Positions 30,594-39,857 of a DNA stretch of 62,000 bases are shown in pieces. Numbering within the stretch: the stretch's first letter is position 1; every line of letters begins with the position of its first letter. The stretch covers positions 97,501 to 159,500 of the forward strand of contig CAJNDS010000088.1 in NCBI GenBank assembly GCA_905221605.1. The letters are read 5' to 3'. The position numbers and the translations under genes are program-made. This DNA comes from Symbiodinium natans. Lineage: Eukaryota; Sar; Dinophyceae; Suessiales; Symbiodiniaceae. The notes under the pieces are model-generated. The model saw only the letters and a program-made list of their open reading frames with translations. It was not told the DNA's origin and did no database searches.

Positions 30594-30791
30594 CTGGGAG
30601 AGGAGGAACTACGCCCCTCCCTAAGCAACCCGACACCGCCAAACCCTAAACCCCAAACCCCAAACCCTAAACCCTAAACCCTAAACCCTAAACCCTAAAC
30701 CCTAAACCCTAAACCCTAAACCCTAAACCCTAAACCCTAAACCCTAAACCCTAAACCCTAAACCCTAAACCCTAAACCCAAACTCTAACAT

Positions 30792-30868
30792 CTCAGCCAA
30801 CGCCCTAGACTCGCCTGCTGCAGCATCCGGAAATATGCGCCCTCCCGGGGAACGGCTTCAGTGTTGTG
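30792..30868 (-). CDS. Exon-like island, unknown protein
   Basis: Minus frame AVPREGAYFRMLQQASLGRW then LR, after a CTGAAG acceptor. Confidence 0.6.
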
Positions 30869-31249
30869 AAGCGGCCTGGGCAGTGGGGGGCGGTTCAGGG
30901 CTTAGGGGCGGTTCAGGGCTTAGGGGTGTTCAGGGTTCAGGGGTTTAGGGTTTCGGGTTTAGGGTTTAGGGTTTAAGGGTGTTCAGGGTTTAGGGCGTAG
31001 CAGCCTGGGACTTTTTGGACACACATTCGCATCCTGACTAGGTCTTGCGGCTTTAGGACCCTGAACCCTAAACCCTAAACCCTAAACCCCCTAAACCCTT
31101 CTAAACCCTAAACCCTAAACCCTAAACCCCCTACACCCCCTAAACCCTCTAAACCCTCTAAACCCTACATTCTTGGCGGCTTGGGGGCTTCTGAGGCAGC
31201 TTTGCGGATTAGGGTCGAGTGTTTAGGCTTATGGCTTAAGGTTAGGGTT

Positions 31250-31431
31250 TACTGTAGGGTTTGGTTAGGATAAACCGTAGAACACGACGAAACGCAGCGA
31301 GGACAGAAAGCGAAGAACGAAACCGTAAGAAGGTCACGAAGAAGAGCCACCAAGAAAGATATGCATCAAAAGCTTGTGAACTCCAAGCATGCCCGAGGAA
31401 AAAGGCGACCCTTAAAACATAAACTCGGAAC
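31250..31431 (-). CDS. Exon-like island, hydrophobic Phe/Trp-rich
   Basis: Minus frame about 55 codons, including GHAWSSQAFDAYLSWWLFFV and TFLRFRSSLSVLAAFRRVLR. At least one membrane helix is likely. Family not recognised. Confidence 0.55.
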
Positions 31432-31624
31432 CACACCCCTCTCCCCCAGCCTCAAAGGCTAAACCCCAAAACCCAGACCCTAAACCCGAACCCCTAAACA
31501 CCACATCCATAAGCCAACCCCGAAACTCCCAAAGCCAAATCCTCGAACCCTACACCCCCCCCTGAGCCCTAAACCCCAAACCCCAAACCCTAAACCCTAA
31601 ACCCCGAACCCCCAAAACCAAAGC

Positions 31625-31668
31625 TCAGCTCGCTCCACTTGGAGGTTGGCAGGATCTCCACAGGAGTC
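31625..31668 (-). CDS. Short exon-like island
   Basis: Minus frame TPVEILPTSKWSELS. Confidence 0.52.
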
Positions 31669-31723
31669 CTAAACCCTAAACCCTAAACCCTAAACCCGAA
31701 ACCCGAAACCCTAAACCCCAAGC

Positions 31724-31794
31724 CCATGGTTGGATGTCCCCGAGGACGTGTCCAAGCCGGAGCAGCATTGGCTACTCCACATGGAGGCTCATGA
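31724..31794 (+). CDS. Exon-like island on the plus strand
   Basis: Plus frame PWLDVPEDVSKPEQHWLLHM then EAHE. The minus strand is less protein-like. First plus-strand island in the window. Confidence 0.55.
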
Positions 31795-32029
31795 AACCCT
31801 AAACCCTAAACCCCAAACCCTAAACCCTAAACCCTAAACCCTAAACCCTAAACCGCAATTCGAGCTGTACTTATCAGCCTCCTGAGTCCTCTGAGTCGGT
31901 TATCAAGTTACCAGTAGACTGATAAATTTGGGCTCAGTCTACCCTAAACCCTAAACCCTAAACCCTAAACCCTAAATCCTAAACCCTAAACCCTAAACAC
32001 CATTTTGGGTTCTGAGTACTCATGTACCT

Positions 32030-32077
32030 CCAAGCAGGGCATGGCCCAAACACATCTGCCCGCTCAACAAGGTCAGC
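32030..32077. CDS. Exon-like island, strand unclear
   Basis: The plus strand reads QGMAQTHLPAQQGQQKG with a GTTTAG donor. The minus strand reads LTLLSGQMCLGHALLG with a GTACATG donor. Both plausible. Confidence 0.35.
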
Positions 32078-32148
32078 AAAAGGGTTTAGGGTTTAGGGTT
32101 TAGTGTTTGGAGTGGGCTCGATCGAGCCAAGCATACAAGTAGCTCTCG

Positions 32149-32275
32149 GAAATAGGGGTTTGCGATATTAGGGGTACCTTATTCGGGTCCTGATTATAAG
32201 GAGATCCTACTATATTGGGCTATATTGGGGGGGGGGGTTCTATTTTCGAGGGTCCCCTGTTTTCGTAAACCTTAG
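32149..32275 (+). mobile_element. MITE-like family 3, copy 2
   Basis: ATTAGGGGTACCTTATTCGG, GATCCTACTATATTGGG and TTTTCGAGGGTCC match 52618-52709. Contains a poly-G expansion. Confidence 0.62.
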
Positions 32276-32431
32276 ATTAGCAGCTCCTAGTGTGCCTCGT
32301 CTCTTCCAAAAACACTCCAAACACCCAAAACACCCCCAAAACACCCAAAATTCAACCCCAAAACACCCTAAAACACCCCAAAAAACACACCCCAAACCCC
32401 CTAAAACACCCCAAGCACCCCCAACTACCAC

Positions 32432-32485
32432 AACGTTGACTTCCGGGCAAGGTGCTTCTCCAACCTGAGGAGCAGCTCTGGGTCG
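32432..32485 (-). CDS. Exon-like island, unknown protein
   Basis: Minus frame DPELLLRLEKHLARKSTL. Plus is also open (VDFRARCFSNLRSSSGSF). Confidence 0.48.
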
Positions 32486-32516
32486 TTTAGGGTCTGGGGT
32501 CTAGTCAGGGGTTAGG

Positions 32517-32632
32517 GTTTAGGGTTTAGGGTTTAGGGTTTAGGGTTTAGGGTTTAGGGTTTAGGGTTTAGGGTTTAGGGTTTAGGGTTTAGGGTTTAGG
32601 GTTTAGGGTTTAGGGTTTAGGGTTTAGGGTTT
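32517..32632. repeat. Perfect TTTAGGG array
   Basis: About 16 uniform units ending immediately before the plus-strand ORF. Confidence 0.96.
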
Positions 32633-32651
32633 GTGCAGGAAATAAGCTTCG

Positions 32652-32801
32652 ATGTTTAGCCGCTTGGGTGCACAAGTGCGAGGGGAGTTCACGACTCGGC
32701 TTCGGAGTGTGCTGGAGGCCTTTGGAGACTGGGGCCTTGTATCGGCCACGTCAGTTTTTCTTTTCCCACCCGCGCCCGTAAAGGGCGGCTCCCACCCTTA
32801 G
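32652..32801 (+). CDS. Small ORF, 49 codons, or terminal exon
   Basis: ATG to TAG on plus: MFSRLGAQVRGEFTTRLRSV then LEAFGDWGLVSATSVFLFPP. Helical, with Arg/Glu. It lies between a TTTAGGG array and the hairpin at 32823, so it may be a small gene or the last exon of a plus-strand gene. Confidence 0.5.
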   Translation: MFSRLGAQVRGEFTTRLRSVLEAFGDWGLVSATSVFLFPPAPVKGGSHP

Positions 32802-32822
32802 CCAGCTCCGCCTTTTAGGGTT

Positions 32823-32851
32823 TAGTTTCCTAAACTCCTTTTAGGAAACTA
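32823..32851. other. 12-bp perfect-stem hairpin
   Basis: TAGTTTCCTAAA, 5-base loop CTCCT, TTTAGGAAACTA. It marks the transition from telomeric-repeat DNA to the Helitron region. It could be a terminal structure of the transposon or a flanking repeat. Confidence 0.8.
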
Positions 32852-32904
32852 TCTTGTATTTCGGCTTCTCTCTTTCTTTCATATCGAAAGGAAACACGGC
32901 CCAA

Positions 32905-33080
32905 ATGGGGGGGGGGGGGGGGCAGCCCCCAAAAACACCCCGGCGTCACGGGGGGTCACGGGGTGTCACGGGGGGGGGGGGGGCCCGTGACACTTGTCAC
33001 GGGGGGGGGCCCCGTGACCCCCTGTGACGCTGTCACGGGGGGGGCCCCCGTGACCCCCCGCGACCCCCCGTGACAGGGGA
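32905..33080. repeat. Poly-G and GTCACGGGG palindrome cluster
   Basis: Long G-runs, then at least five GTCACGGGGG and CCCCCGTGAC arms facing each other, able to form stacked hairpins. No coding. Confidence 0.85.
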
Positions 33081-34518
33081 TTTTTCCGGTATTACCCTTA
33101 GAGCCCAGGGAGCAAAATCAGGAATAACCTAGGCATTTGCTTGTATTTTTAAAAACGCGAAAAACGGAAATTCACTCCCCGAGCACGTTTTTGGAGATAC
33201 TTTCGTGCCGTTTTCACGTTTTCGTGCTTCGCCCGAATTTTGTCTTGTTTTCCCTAGGCAAAACGCATGACTTTTTCGAGCTCGGCCCTTTTCGTGTCGT
33301 TTGGCGTCAAAAACGCCCCGTGGGTACGGCGTATGGCAATCCTCTCCGTCGCGTTTTTGTATGTTTTTTACAAAGCAATATTAATTGGTGGCGCAGTCCC
33401 ACCTCACACCGTAACACGTCTAGGTATCGACCCCCTGCTTCTATGGCCGAGGTTCTTCACCGAGAAGGACACGAGAACTGACGAGAACATGATGAGGGCA
33501 AGTATATAGCAAGGGTAAGTGTGTAGCAGACGTACACAGTAGCTAATCTTGGGCAGTGCAGCCACGGCGCGGGCGCGTTGTCCCCGCGGCAAAGAAACCA
33601 GGACCGCAACAAGACGACAAAAGCAAAAAAGAACGCACGCTGACAGTGCGCAGCAGCACGTGATTCGTCTCGTTTTAGTTTCCTCATCACAATTCGTGGC
33701 CTTCGCACAGTTAGGTTGTTTTGGTCCATGGGTAGGAAAGAAGGTCCATGTGGCATCTCCAGGTGGCATGAGTGATGTTACGCGCGCATCGTCGCAGCTT
33801 TCAGGCTCGCAGACCCTGCAGCGTGTAAGTGACTTGATTAGGTTCTCGACCCGCGCCGCCGCCGCATCTTGGAAGCAATATATTCGTACTCTCAGCAGCT
33901 TGCCTGCCTGAACGCGATGTTTCTATGAGGATTCTAGGCGAACCGGATATGAGTCCGATTGCTAGCAGGTCTCGAAAAAGAATGACGGAGGACGAGACAA
34001 TGCCGGAGCCTAAGACGAATGGTAGGCAGACTGCAAAGTGCATCTGGTCCTGCTCAGGAGCGATGTCTGCCGGGCTGAAGACGAGTGGCGGCCCGAACTC
34101 GTGCGCGACCCAGATGTGATCGATCACGCCCGTGCACCCCCACTCAGGAGTGATGTTCAAATGTTCGATGCGCAAGAGGACCTTCGGACTTTCGCAGTAC
34201 TTAGAAGGCGGTCAGAAGTGATTTAGTTTGATACGAGCCGGAAGGATGAAGAACATACCGACTCCGACTCCGGACTGTCTGCTTGGCGTGGATCCCGGCA
34301 TGCTGACTACACCAACAGTTCTCGGACCTCGCCAACACGGCTGACAGGTAGATGGCAAGTCGCCTAAGCACATGAGCTAAACGCGTGTGTCGCACTGAGG
34401 GGCGTCGAGGACATCTACGCGCGCGCGCCCAGACCTTAAACAGCCGGATCGATGGTCCGTTCGTGCAGGGAAACAAACTCAATGACATAAACGCCAATAC
34501 TACGGTGAGTCTGTACAG
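33081..34518 (+). other. Leader of the Helitron gene, no identified gene
   Basis: 1.4 kb of moderate-GC, repeat-free sequence. Several open frames of 60-124 codons on both strands, none with recognisable domain character. Absence of TTTAGGG units sets it apart from host DNA, so it probably belongs to the transposon (5' terminal region or upstream exons). Confidence 0.45.
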
Positions 34519-36306
34519 TTGAGGCAACTGTCAAGCCGGTCTCGGACACCAGTTCCTCGCGCGCAGCGTGCACAGATCGACCCGGGCCAGCTGGAGATCA
34601 CGGGACGCCTCTTCCACGAGTCGAGCGAGCAGCCGGATCGGTTCCACGAGCACCTTCGGGAGATCGAGGAGCTGCTGGGCACGGATGAACTCGTAAATCA
34701 ACTTCAATTGCTGGCCGACTACACCTGCCACGAGGTCGAGGAGCTGCTCGCCCTGGAGGCGGAGGAGCCGGAGGCGGAAGTGACATCGCTGCGGCCCTCA
34801 CCACGCTGGGCATTGACCGTCATGCCGAAACAGTGCCAGAAGATTCTGCACCGCGAGAAGGTGTGGGAAATCAGGGGGCAGAGCTGCAAGAAACACTTGC
34901 GCGAGAGGATCTGCATAGCGGAGTCTGGGTCAGGGATGCTGGTCGGCGAGATGACCATCCGGGAGAGCATCAAGGTGACTCGAGAGGAGCTGGAAGCCAA
35001 CGTCGACCTGCATCAGATCGAAGATCTCTCCATCCTGCGCTACAGCAACATCTATGCCTGGGTGATCGAGGATGTGGTCGCGTACCCGGAGCGGGTACCC
35101 CACAAGGGCTCGCGTGCCGCATGGGTGGATCTCCAGCCTGCTCCTCGTCGTGCGGAGTGCTGCAACGAAAGTTGCCGTTTCGGCCTCAAGAAACACAGCC
35201 TTCGCGGCGCCCCGTACACCAGGCCGAAGGACGGAGTCAGCTTCGAACATTGCTTTTTCTGCTCCGCAGAGGCCTTCGAGTCTGCGCTCAAGGAACAAAG
35301 TGGACAACAGGTAAAAAGATACCTGACTCGGCAAGCCAAAGCAGATCCCGAACGTCACCTAGAAGCCCTGCAACGCATCCGCGACATGCGAGGAGAGAAC
35401 ATGGTCAAGCGGTTCGCGTCGCAGGGCGCCGGACGAAAAGCCAAGCGAGAGTCCAAGCCGATCGCATCCTGGAACGACTCGTTGGCATTTCGCCAACCTG
35501 CACTGCGAGAATCCGATGCAGCCCACGAAGCTTTTCGGGTGAAGCAGCAAAAACAAGATGCTCGCTTGCAGAAAAAATTTCCGTCCATCTACCAGAAGGA
35601 CGCCCGAGAGGAGGCCTGTTGGGCACCTGCACGTTCTCTGGCCTTTCGAAAATGGTGCCTGGAAAATTCCTGGCGCATGTGCTCCTGCTGTGGGCGCATG
35701 GTACCGCAAGTCTTTCGTGCGAGTCATGCAACTGGCACCGCCACCAAGTCATCCGAGCTGCCAGCATGCGGGCACTGCAAGTCGGGTGGCGCCAAAGGCT
35801 ATTGGGCTCCGTCACCTGAAGACGTCCCGCGCCCGCTGCGAAAACTATCGTCGCAGGTGATTGAAGCCCTACGCCCATTCGACATTCACACCGGGGGAGT
35901 CTTCCGGCCACCGAATGGGTATCTCGTGCACAACGACATGATGACTTTCTCTTTCAAGAAATCATCCGTGGAAGAGAACCTCGCCAAGCTATCGCGAAGG
36001 CAGCGCAAGCGTGGAGAGAAGGCGCTGGAGTACCTGCTACAGTCGAGCGCCGGTTCGCATTACCATCGCTTCTGGCAGCTCCACCATCGTTTCCTTCGCA
36101 AAAGAGCCAGGGCCATCGCTCGCGGGGAGATCTGGGCCGGCGCGTCGGTGAAGCGCTTGCCTACCAACTTCATCGAGACCGTCGGACTGGAGTGTGCGCT
36201 GTGGCCCCACCCTATACTGGACCGTAGACATGACGGAAACCTACGTGAGGTCACAGGATGCACGAAGACTGCATCGCCACCGCAGAGTGCGAGCGGAGGA
36301 GGATGA
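34519..36306 (+). CDS. Helitron Rep-helicase, N-terminal part with ASCH domain
   Basis: 595 codons on plus. Residues about 97-206 match the ASCH (PUA-like) fold pattern: VMPKQCQKILHREKVWEIRG, a conserved-looking ExR, then a beta strand ending LVGEMTI, then YAWVIEDVVAYPERVPHKGS. Zinc-finger-like cysteines follow: C214, C215, C219, C245, C248, and C388, C390, C391, C417, C420. From about 430 the sequence (PRPLRKLSSQVIEALRPFD, FWQLHHRFL, FIETVGLECALWP) is the conserved lead-in to the Helitron Rep domain. The true frame leaves this ORF near 36205, and the last 30 or so residues are read out of frame. ASCH domains bind RNA or modified nucleotides in other proteins. Its role here is inferred to be nucleic-acid recognition. 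The start is the first Met of the open frame; an upstream exon is possible. Confidence 0.75.
   Translation: MRQLSSRSRTPVPRAQRAQIDPGQLEITGRLFHESSEQPDRFHEHLREIEELLGTDELVNQLQLLADYTCHEVEELLALEAEEPEAEVTSLRPSPRWALTVMPKQCQKILHREKVWEIRGQSCKKHLRERICIAESGSGMLVGEMTIRESIKVTREELEANVDLHQIEDLSILRYSNIYAWVIEDVVAYPERVPHKGSRAAWVDLQPAPRRAECCNESCRFGLKKHSLRGAPYTRPKDGVSFEHCFFCSAEAFESALKEQSGQQVKRYLTRQAKADPERHLEALQRIRDMRGENMVKRFASQGAGRKAKRESKPIASWNDSLAFRQPALRESDAAHEAFRVKQQKQDARLQKKFPSIYQKDAREEACWAPARSLAFRKWCLENSWRMCSCCGRMVPQVFRASHATGTATKSSELPACGHCKSGGAKGYWAPSPEDVPRPLRKLSSQVIEALRPFDIHTGGVFRPPNGYLVHNDMMTFSFKKSSVEENLAKLSRRQRKRGEKALEYLLQSSAGSHYHRFWQLHHRFLRKRARAIARGEIWAGASVKRLPTNFIETVGLECALWPHPILDRRHDGNLREVTGCTKTASPPQSASGGG
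36204..36212 (+). pseudogene. Single-base frameshift in the Helitron gene
   Basis: Frame 1 ends its homologous part at CALWPH and frame 2 resumes at LYWTVDMTETYVRSQD within the same C-rich run (CCCCACCC). Continuity of the conserved block across the switch points to one inserted base here, either a real lesion or a sequencing error. Confidence 0.7.
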
Positions 36307-37258
36307 AGAAGACCTGGACGCAGACGAAGCAGCGGAAGGAGGGGCATCCAGGCAAAGCGCGAAGGCGAGCTTTCTAGCCAAAGCGCATTCGGCGCTGATC
36401 GGCTACAACTCGGACGCACAGCTGCTTCAGTTCGTGTACGATCTCTGGCTGTTCACCACCATTGGCGGAGCCAAGAACAGTGCTAATGCTGGCATCCGAG
36501 AAGCCTTGGCGGCGAAGCCCTATTCACCGGAGCTCTGGCGCACCTACCACGCTGCCTTGATCGACCTTCAGAAGCAACTGGGCTGGCCCAGCCTCTTCAT
36601 CACCGTCGCGCCGTATGAGTGGTCCTTCCCGTACCACCAGTGGCTGGAAGACGAACTTGCAAAGAGCTTGCGCTCGAGATTGGAAATGCCGGTGTCCGAG
36701 ACCTTGCATCTGGCGCACGTGCTGACTCAGGCAGTCAAGGGCCTTCTTACGGGCAGCAACGAAGGACTGCAACCGAAGAGGGAGCACGTGTTTTCATCCG
36801 CAGAAGGCCCTGGCAAAGTGCGGCACTGGGTTGCGAGACTGGAGTTCCAGGACGGCAAGCGCAAGCGCCGTGTCTTCCGAGACGGCCAGTTCTACCACGG
36901 GCGAGGCACAATCCACGTGCACATCCTCTTGTGGCTTGAAGATATGCAGTGCATGGATTTGGCCTCCAAGATCCGCGCCGACGTGCCCGCAGAGGAGGAG
37001 GAAGAGATGCGCGACCTCGTCGTTGGGTCCCAGTTGGACTACATGTCGAGCGGCTGGCCCGTGCGCGAAGAACCGACCAAGGTGAGCGAGGCCGGGCAGC
37101 GGCTCCAGCTGCATCATCCGCAGGACGCCTTCGAGCAACGATGCCGCGCATACCTTCCAGACGTGTTGGCCGCTCTTCGCTGCCACGTGGACGTCCTGGC
37201 GTCGGATGGTCGAGCCATGGTGCTCAAGTACTGTGCAAGCCGCCCGACCGAACACTAG
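36207..37258 (+). CDS. Helitron Rep (HUH) domain
   Basis: Frame 2, about 350 codons. Conserved order: TETYVRSQDARR, an acidic linker, FLAKAHSALIGYNSDAQLLQ, then Rep motif 1 region PSLFITVAPYEWSFPYHQW, then the HUH motif GRGTIHVHILLWLED with His codons at 36914 and 36920. The first catalytic Tyr of the expected pair is in VLKYCAS (codon 37229). Stop codon at 37256. In Helitrons this domain nicks and joins single strands during rolling-circle transposition. Same frame as the next ORF. Confidence 0.85.
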
Positions 37259-37291
37259 CCATATAATAAGAAGCTATGTATATAAATGCAG
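37235..37291 (+). other. Candidate 57-nt GC-AG intron or inactivating insertion
   Basis: Between the expected Y2 tyrosines (codons 37229 and 37325) lie two in-frame stops, TAG at 37256 and TAA at 37283. A segment from GC at 37235 to AG at 37291 is a multiple of three and contains both stops. GC donors are known to be common in dinoflagellate introns. The alternative is simple decay. Confidence 0.45.
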
Positions 37292-39379
37292 TCATTGATT
37301 GGGTTGGAATCCTGCATCCCGGGCTACCTGCCAAAATTTAGCAGCTCCTTCGCTCAAGAGCTGTTAAACAACCGGGCCACGGACTTCTCGCTCGCAAGAC
37401 GTGTTCTGGCAGATTACCACCCGCTGCAGCCAGAAATGATCATGCAGCTTGCGGCGCAGCAGCACCCACAATTCGTCTGTCCAGGCACCGTGCGCAAGTT
37501 CGTCGTTCCGGTGCCGTGGGAGAAAGACCCGCCAAAGATCGTGCAGAGTTACATGACGAGCACCTGGAGGCGCGACGACATGACACTCCTCGAGTTCTTG
37601 CGAAAGGCTGGCTCCAGCGGGCAGATCGCGCAGAAGTATCGCCGCATGCACAGTGCCTGCAGAATCCGAACGCCTCTGAAAGATTGGATCAACGAACATC
37701 GCTCGGACGGCAAGACCCTCGTGGCCAACGTGATGTATGGGCACACCAACGATCGCCACTACGGCCAATGGCTATTGCTGAACGTGCCCTTCCGCAATGT
37801 CGACGAACTCTGGCACCCACAGGCGGACAAACTCCCAGAAAGCCTACAGTATCTGGGACTCTGCGTCCTGCATCGGCGTCGCTTCTGGCGCAATCCGGAA
37901 ATGATACGCTCCGAACTGGAGAAAGAGGCTCGATCCGATCTCTACATTCAAAACACCATGGCCATGCTGAGTGCGAGGATCGAGCTGATCGATGCCTATC
38001 TCTCCGGAGAGATGTCCGTGGAAAGGAACCCGGCCCCGGCTTTGCACGGCACGGCTCGTATCGCTGGCGAGGAACTTCGCCTGGCACCAGAGCAGGCGCT
38101 CGTGGTGGACACTCTGCATGGCAGAGTGAGGCAGGCCCTACTGGCAAAGTGGCCCGAAGATCGCAATGTGGAAACTTGGGGCGACTGGATGGAGCAAGAT
38201 GCGGCGCAGAACGTGGTGACGGTGGTGCTAGGGCCTGCCGGCAGCGGAAAGAGCACGGCAGTGGAAATTGCACTGGACCGAGCGGTGCAGCAAGGTGCGC
38301 ATGTTGGAGTGGCCTGTCCGACCGGAATGCTAGCCACTCGGTACAGGGCGCGCCATCCGGATCTCGACATCGACACAGTGCATGGTATGTTCGCGCTGCA
38401 CAAAGAGGAGCTCTCGACGGCCGACATGATGAAGATCTATGACATGGTCATCATCGACGAAGTCGGCCAACTCCCAACGTGGATCTTTGACAGGCTGCTC
38501 CGACTGTGGGACGCTGCCGATCGTCGACCGGCCCTCGTGTTCGTCGGAGATTTCTGCCAGCTGATGGGCGCGGACGGCACCACGGCCAGGGAGAGTGGCC
38601 GATGGTCAGAAATGCACATCATGAATCTGCACGAGATGCGCCGCTGCAAGTGCGACCGACTCAAGTGGAAGCTGCAGCTGCTGCGCAGCGCCACACCTAG
38701 CGGCGCTCAACTCAAGCAGATCCTCAGAGGGCACCGTGCAAATCTACGCGGCAAAGCCGGTGCCAACCGACTCGATGCCGAACAAATTAGTGCTATTCTG
38801 AAGGAAACACCGAAAACGACTTTCGTGACCATCAGTCGTAAGGGCTCCGCTCGGATCAATCAACTCGCCCTGCGAGCACTCTTCCGGGATGATTCCATCT
38901 TGGATTGGATACCGTGCGATCCTCAAGAGAACTTCAACAACTTCTGGAGAGAGACGCAGGTGGATGCAGAGCCCTTTTGGATGCCGGTGCACCAGTCCAT
39001 GCGGGTTACGATCACCAGGAACGCCGACAAGGAGCACGGCTTCGTCAACGGGATGGGCGCCACTGTTCAGTGCCTCAGGCGCAGCGGTGTGCAGGTCCTA
39101 ACCGACCACGGCCAAGTTCTCCTCGTTCACCCGATCACGCACGAGACTTGGCTGCCGGATGGCTCCTGCCGAAGAACGACAGCCTTCCCGTTGCGTTTGG
39201 GGTACAGTACCACACTCCACAAGATCCAAGGTGCCACTTTGTCTCACATAACGATTTGGATGGATGTACCATTCATCCGTGCAGCTTTATACGTCGCCCT
39301 CTCGCGAGTGCAACATGATCGCGATTGGCGTTTTGTAGGCTCCGTTCAAAGGAAGCATTGCTTGCCGTCGCTTCTCTGA
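37286..39379 (+). CDS. Helitron PIF1-type helicase domain and Rep C-terminus
   Basis: 697 codons in the same frame as the Rep part. Starts with the second half of the Y2 region, GYLPKFSSSFAQELL (Tyr 14). Helicase superfamily 1 motifs in order: Walker A GPAGSGKST (316-324), Walker B VIIDEVGQL (388-396), motif III GDFCQL (421-426), MRR (451-453), TLHKIQGATL (643-652) and ALYVALSRVQ (667-676). All key residues are present, so this half looks intact. It is typical of a Helitron helicase in length and order and would unwind the donor strand behind the Rep nick. The ATG at 37286 is probably internal to one longer protein. Stop TGA at 39377-39379. Confidence 0.9.
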   Translation: MQSLIGLESCIPGYLPKFSSSFAQELLNNRATDFSLARRVLADYHPLQPEMIMQLAAQQHPQFVCPGTVRKFVVPVPWEKDPPKIVQSYMTSTWRRDDMTLLEFLRKAGSSGQIAQKYRRMHSACRIRTPLKDWINEHRSDGKTLVANVMYGHTNDRHYGQWLLLNVPFRNVDELWHPQADKLPESLQYLGLCVLHRRRFWRNPEMIRSELEKEARSDLYIQNTMAMLSARIELIDAYLSGEMSVERNPAPALHGTARIAGEELRLAPEQALVVDTLHGRVRQALLAKWPEDRNVETWGDWMEQDAAQNVVTVVLGPAGSGKSTAVEIALDRAVQQGAHVGVACPTGMLATRYRARHPDLDIDTVHGMFALHKEELSTADMMKIYDMVIIDEVGQLPTWIFDRLLRLWDAADRRPALVFVGDFCQLMGADGTTARESGRWSEMHIMNLHEMRRCKCDRLKWKLQLLRSATPSGAQLKQILRGHRANLRGKAGANRLDAEQISAILKETPKTTFVTISRKGSARINQLALRALFRDDSILDWIPCDPQENFNNFWRETQVDAEPFWMPVHQSMRVTITRNADKEHGFVNGMGATVQCLRRSGVQVLTDHGQVLLVHPITHETWLPDGSCRRTTAFPLRLGYSTTLHKIQGATLSHITIWMDVPFIRAALYVALSRVQHDRDWRFVGSVQRKHCLPSLL

Positions 39380-39857
39380 ACGGCATCGTTGAGATAATGC
39401 AGATATCATCTATATAACCCGCGCACTGGCGGGCTACGGAGCGGACCCAGTCCCCGTAGCAACGCGATAGCAGGACAACAGACGGAGCCGGACTAAGCCT
39501 GGATACAAAAGATGACGCATGCGTGCAGCATCGGCGTGCAAATTTTTGTTGACCAAGAGTAGTCAGCCGCCCAGAACCCATGGACCCACATTCACGATAA
39601 TTTCCGCCTAGCCAGTGTATCCTGCAGCCTGGCACTCATGCATCCACCTCAGCGCAGGCAACAACACGATAGAAGCAGCTTGCTCAAATCAGAATTGCCA
39701 TGTACGAGTATCAGGGAAGTACAAGCCAGAAGTAAACAACGAAGTCGGATCTGCAGTAAATTAGAAGCGCATCAGCCAATCTGCTTGTGCCGCAGAAGCA
39801 CATGTAGATTCCACGATCCTGCCTGGCGCGGGCCCAAGTATCCTGACGTCGTCCATT
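39380..39857. other. 3' flank of the Helitron gene
   Basis: Repeat-free and without a credible ORF. A small stem CCCGC...GCGGG lies near 39418-39436. No clear CTRR-type Helitron terminus could be assigned. Confidence 0.45.

Larger units (their letters stand above)
1..32650. repeat. Interspersed telomere-type TTTAGGG/CCCTAAA blocks, left part
   Basis: Dozens of blocks of the 7-mer TTTAGGG or its complement, from a few units to about 370 bp, with many one-base variants, separate short unique islands. Orientation flips repeatedly, often across a single island. This is not a chromosome end, because unique coding-like sequence recurs throughout. I infer that most blocks lie within introns. Confidence 0.9.

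Noticed and set aside
33380-33440. Possible tRNA or LTR primer-binding site around GGTGGCGCAGTCCCACC
   Set aside because: No cloverleaf could be formed, no LTRs and no reverse transcriptase nearby.
33137-34226. Several 60-124 codon ORFs upstream of the Helitron gene
   Set aside because: They overlap on both strands, show no domain character and no consistent frame.
35405-35911. Minus-strand ORFs of 85-168 codons across 34.9-38.7 kb
   Set aside because: Antisense shadows of the high-GC Helitron gene, which carries the recognisable motifs on plus.
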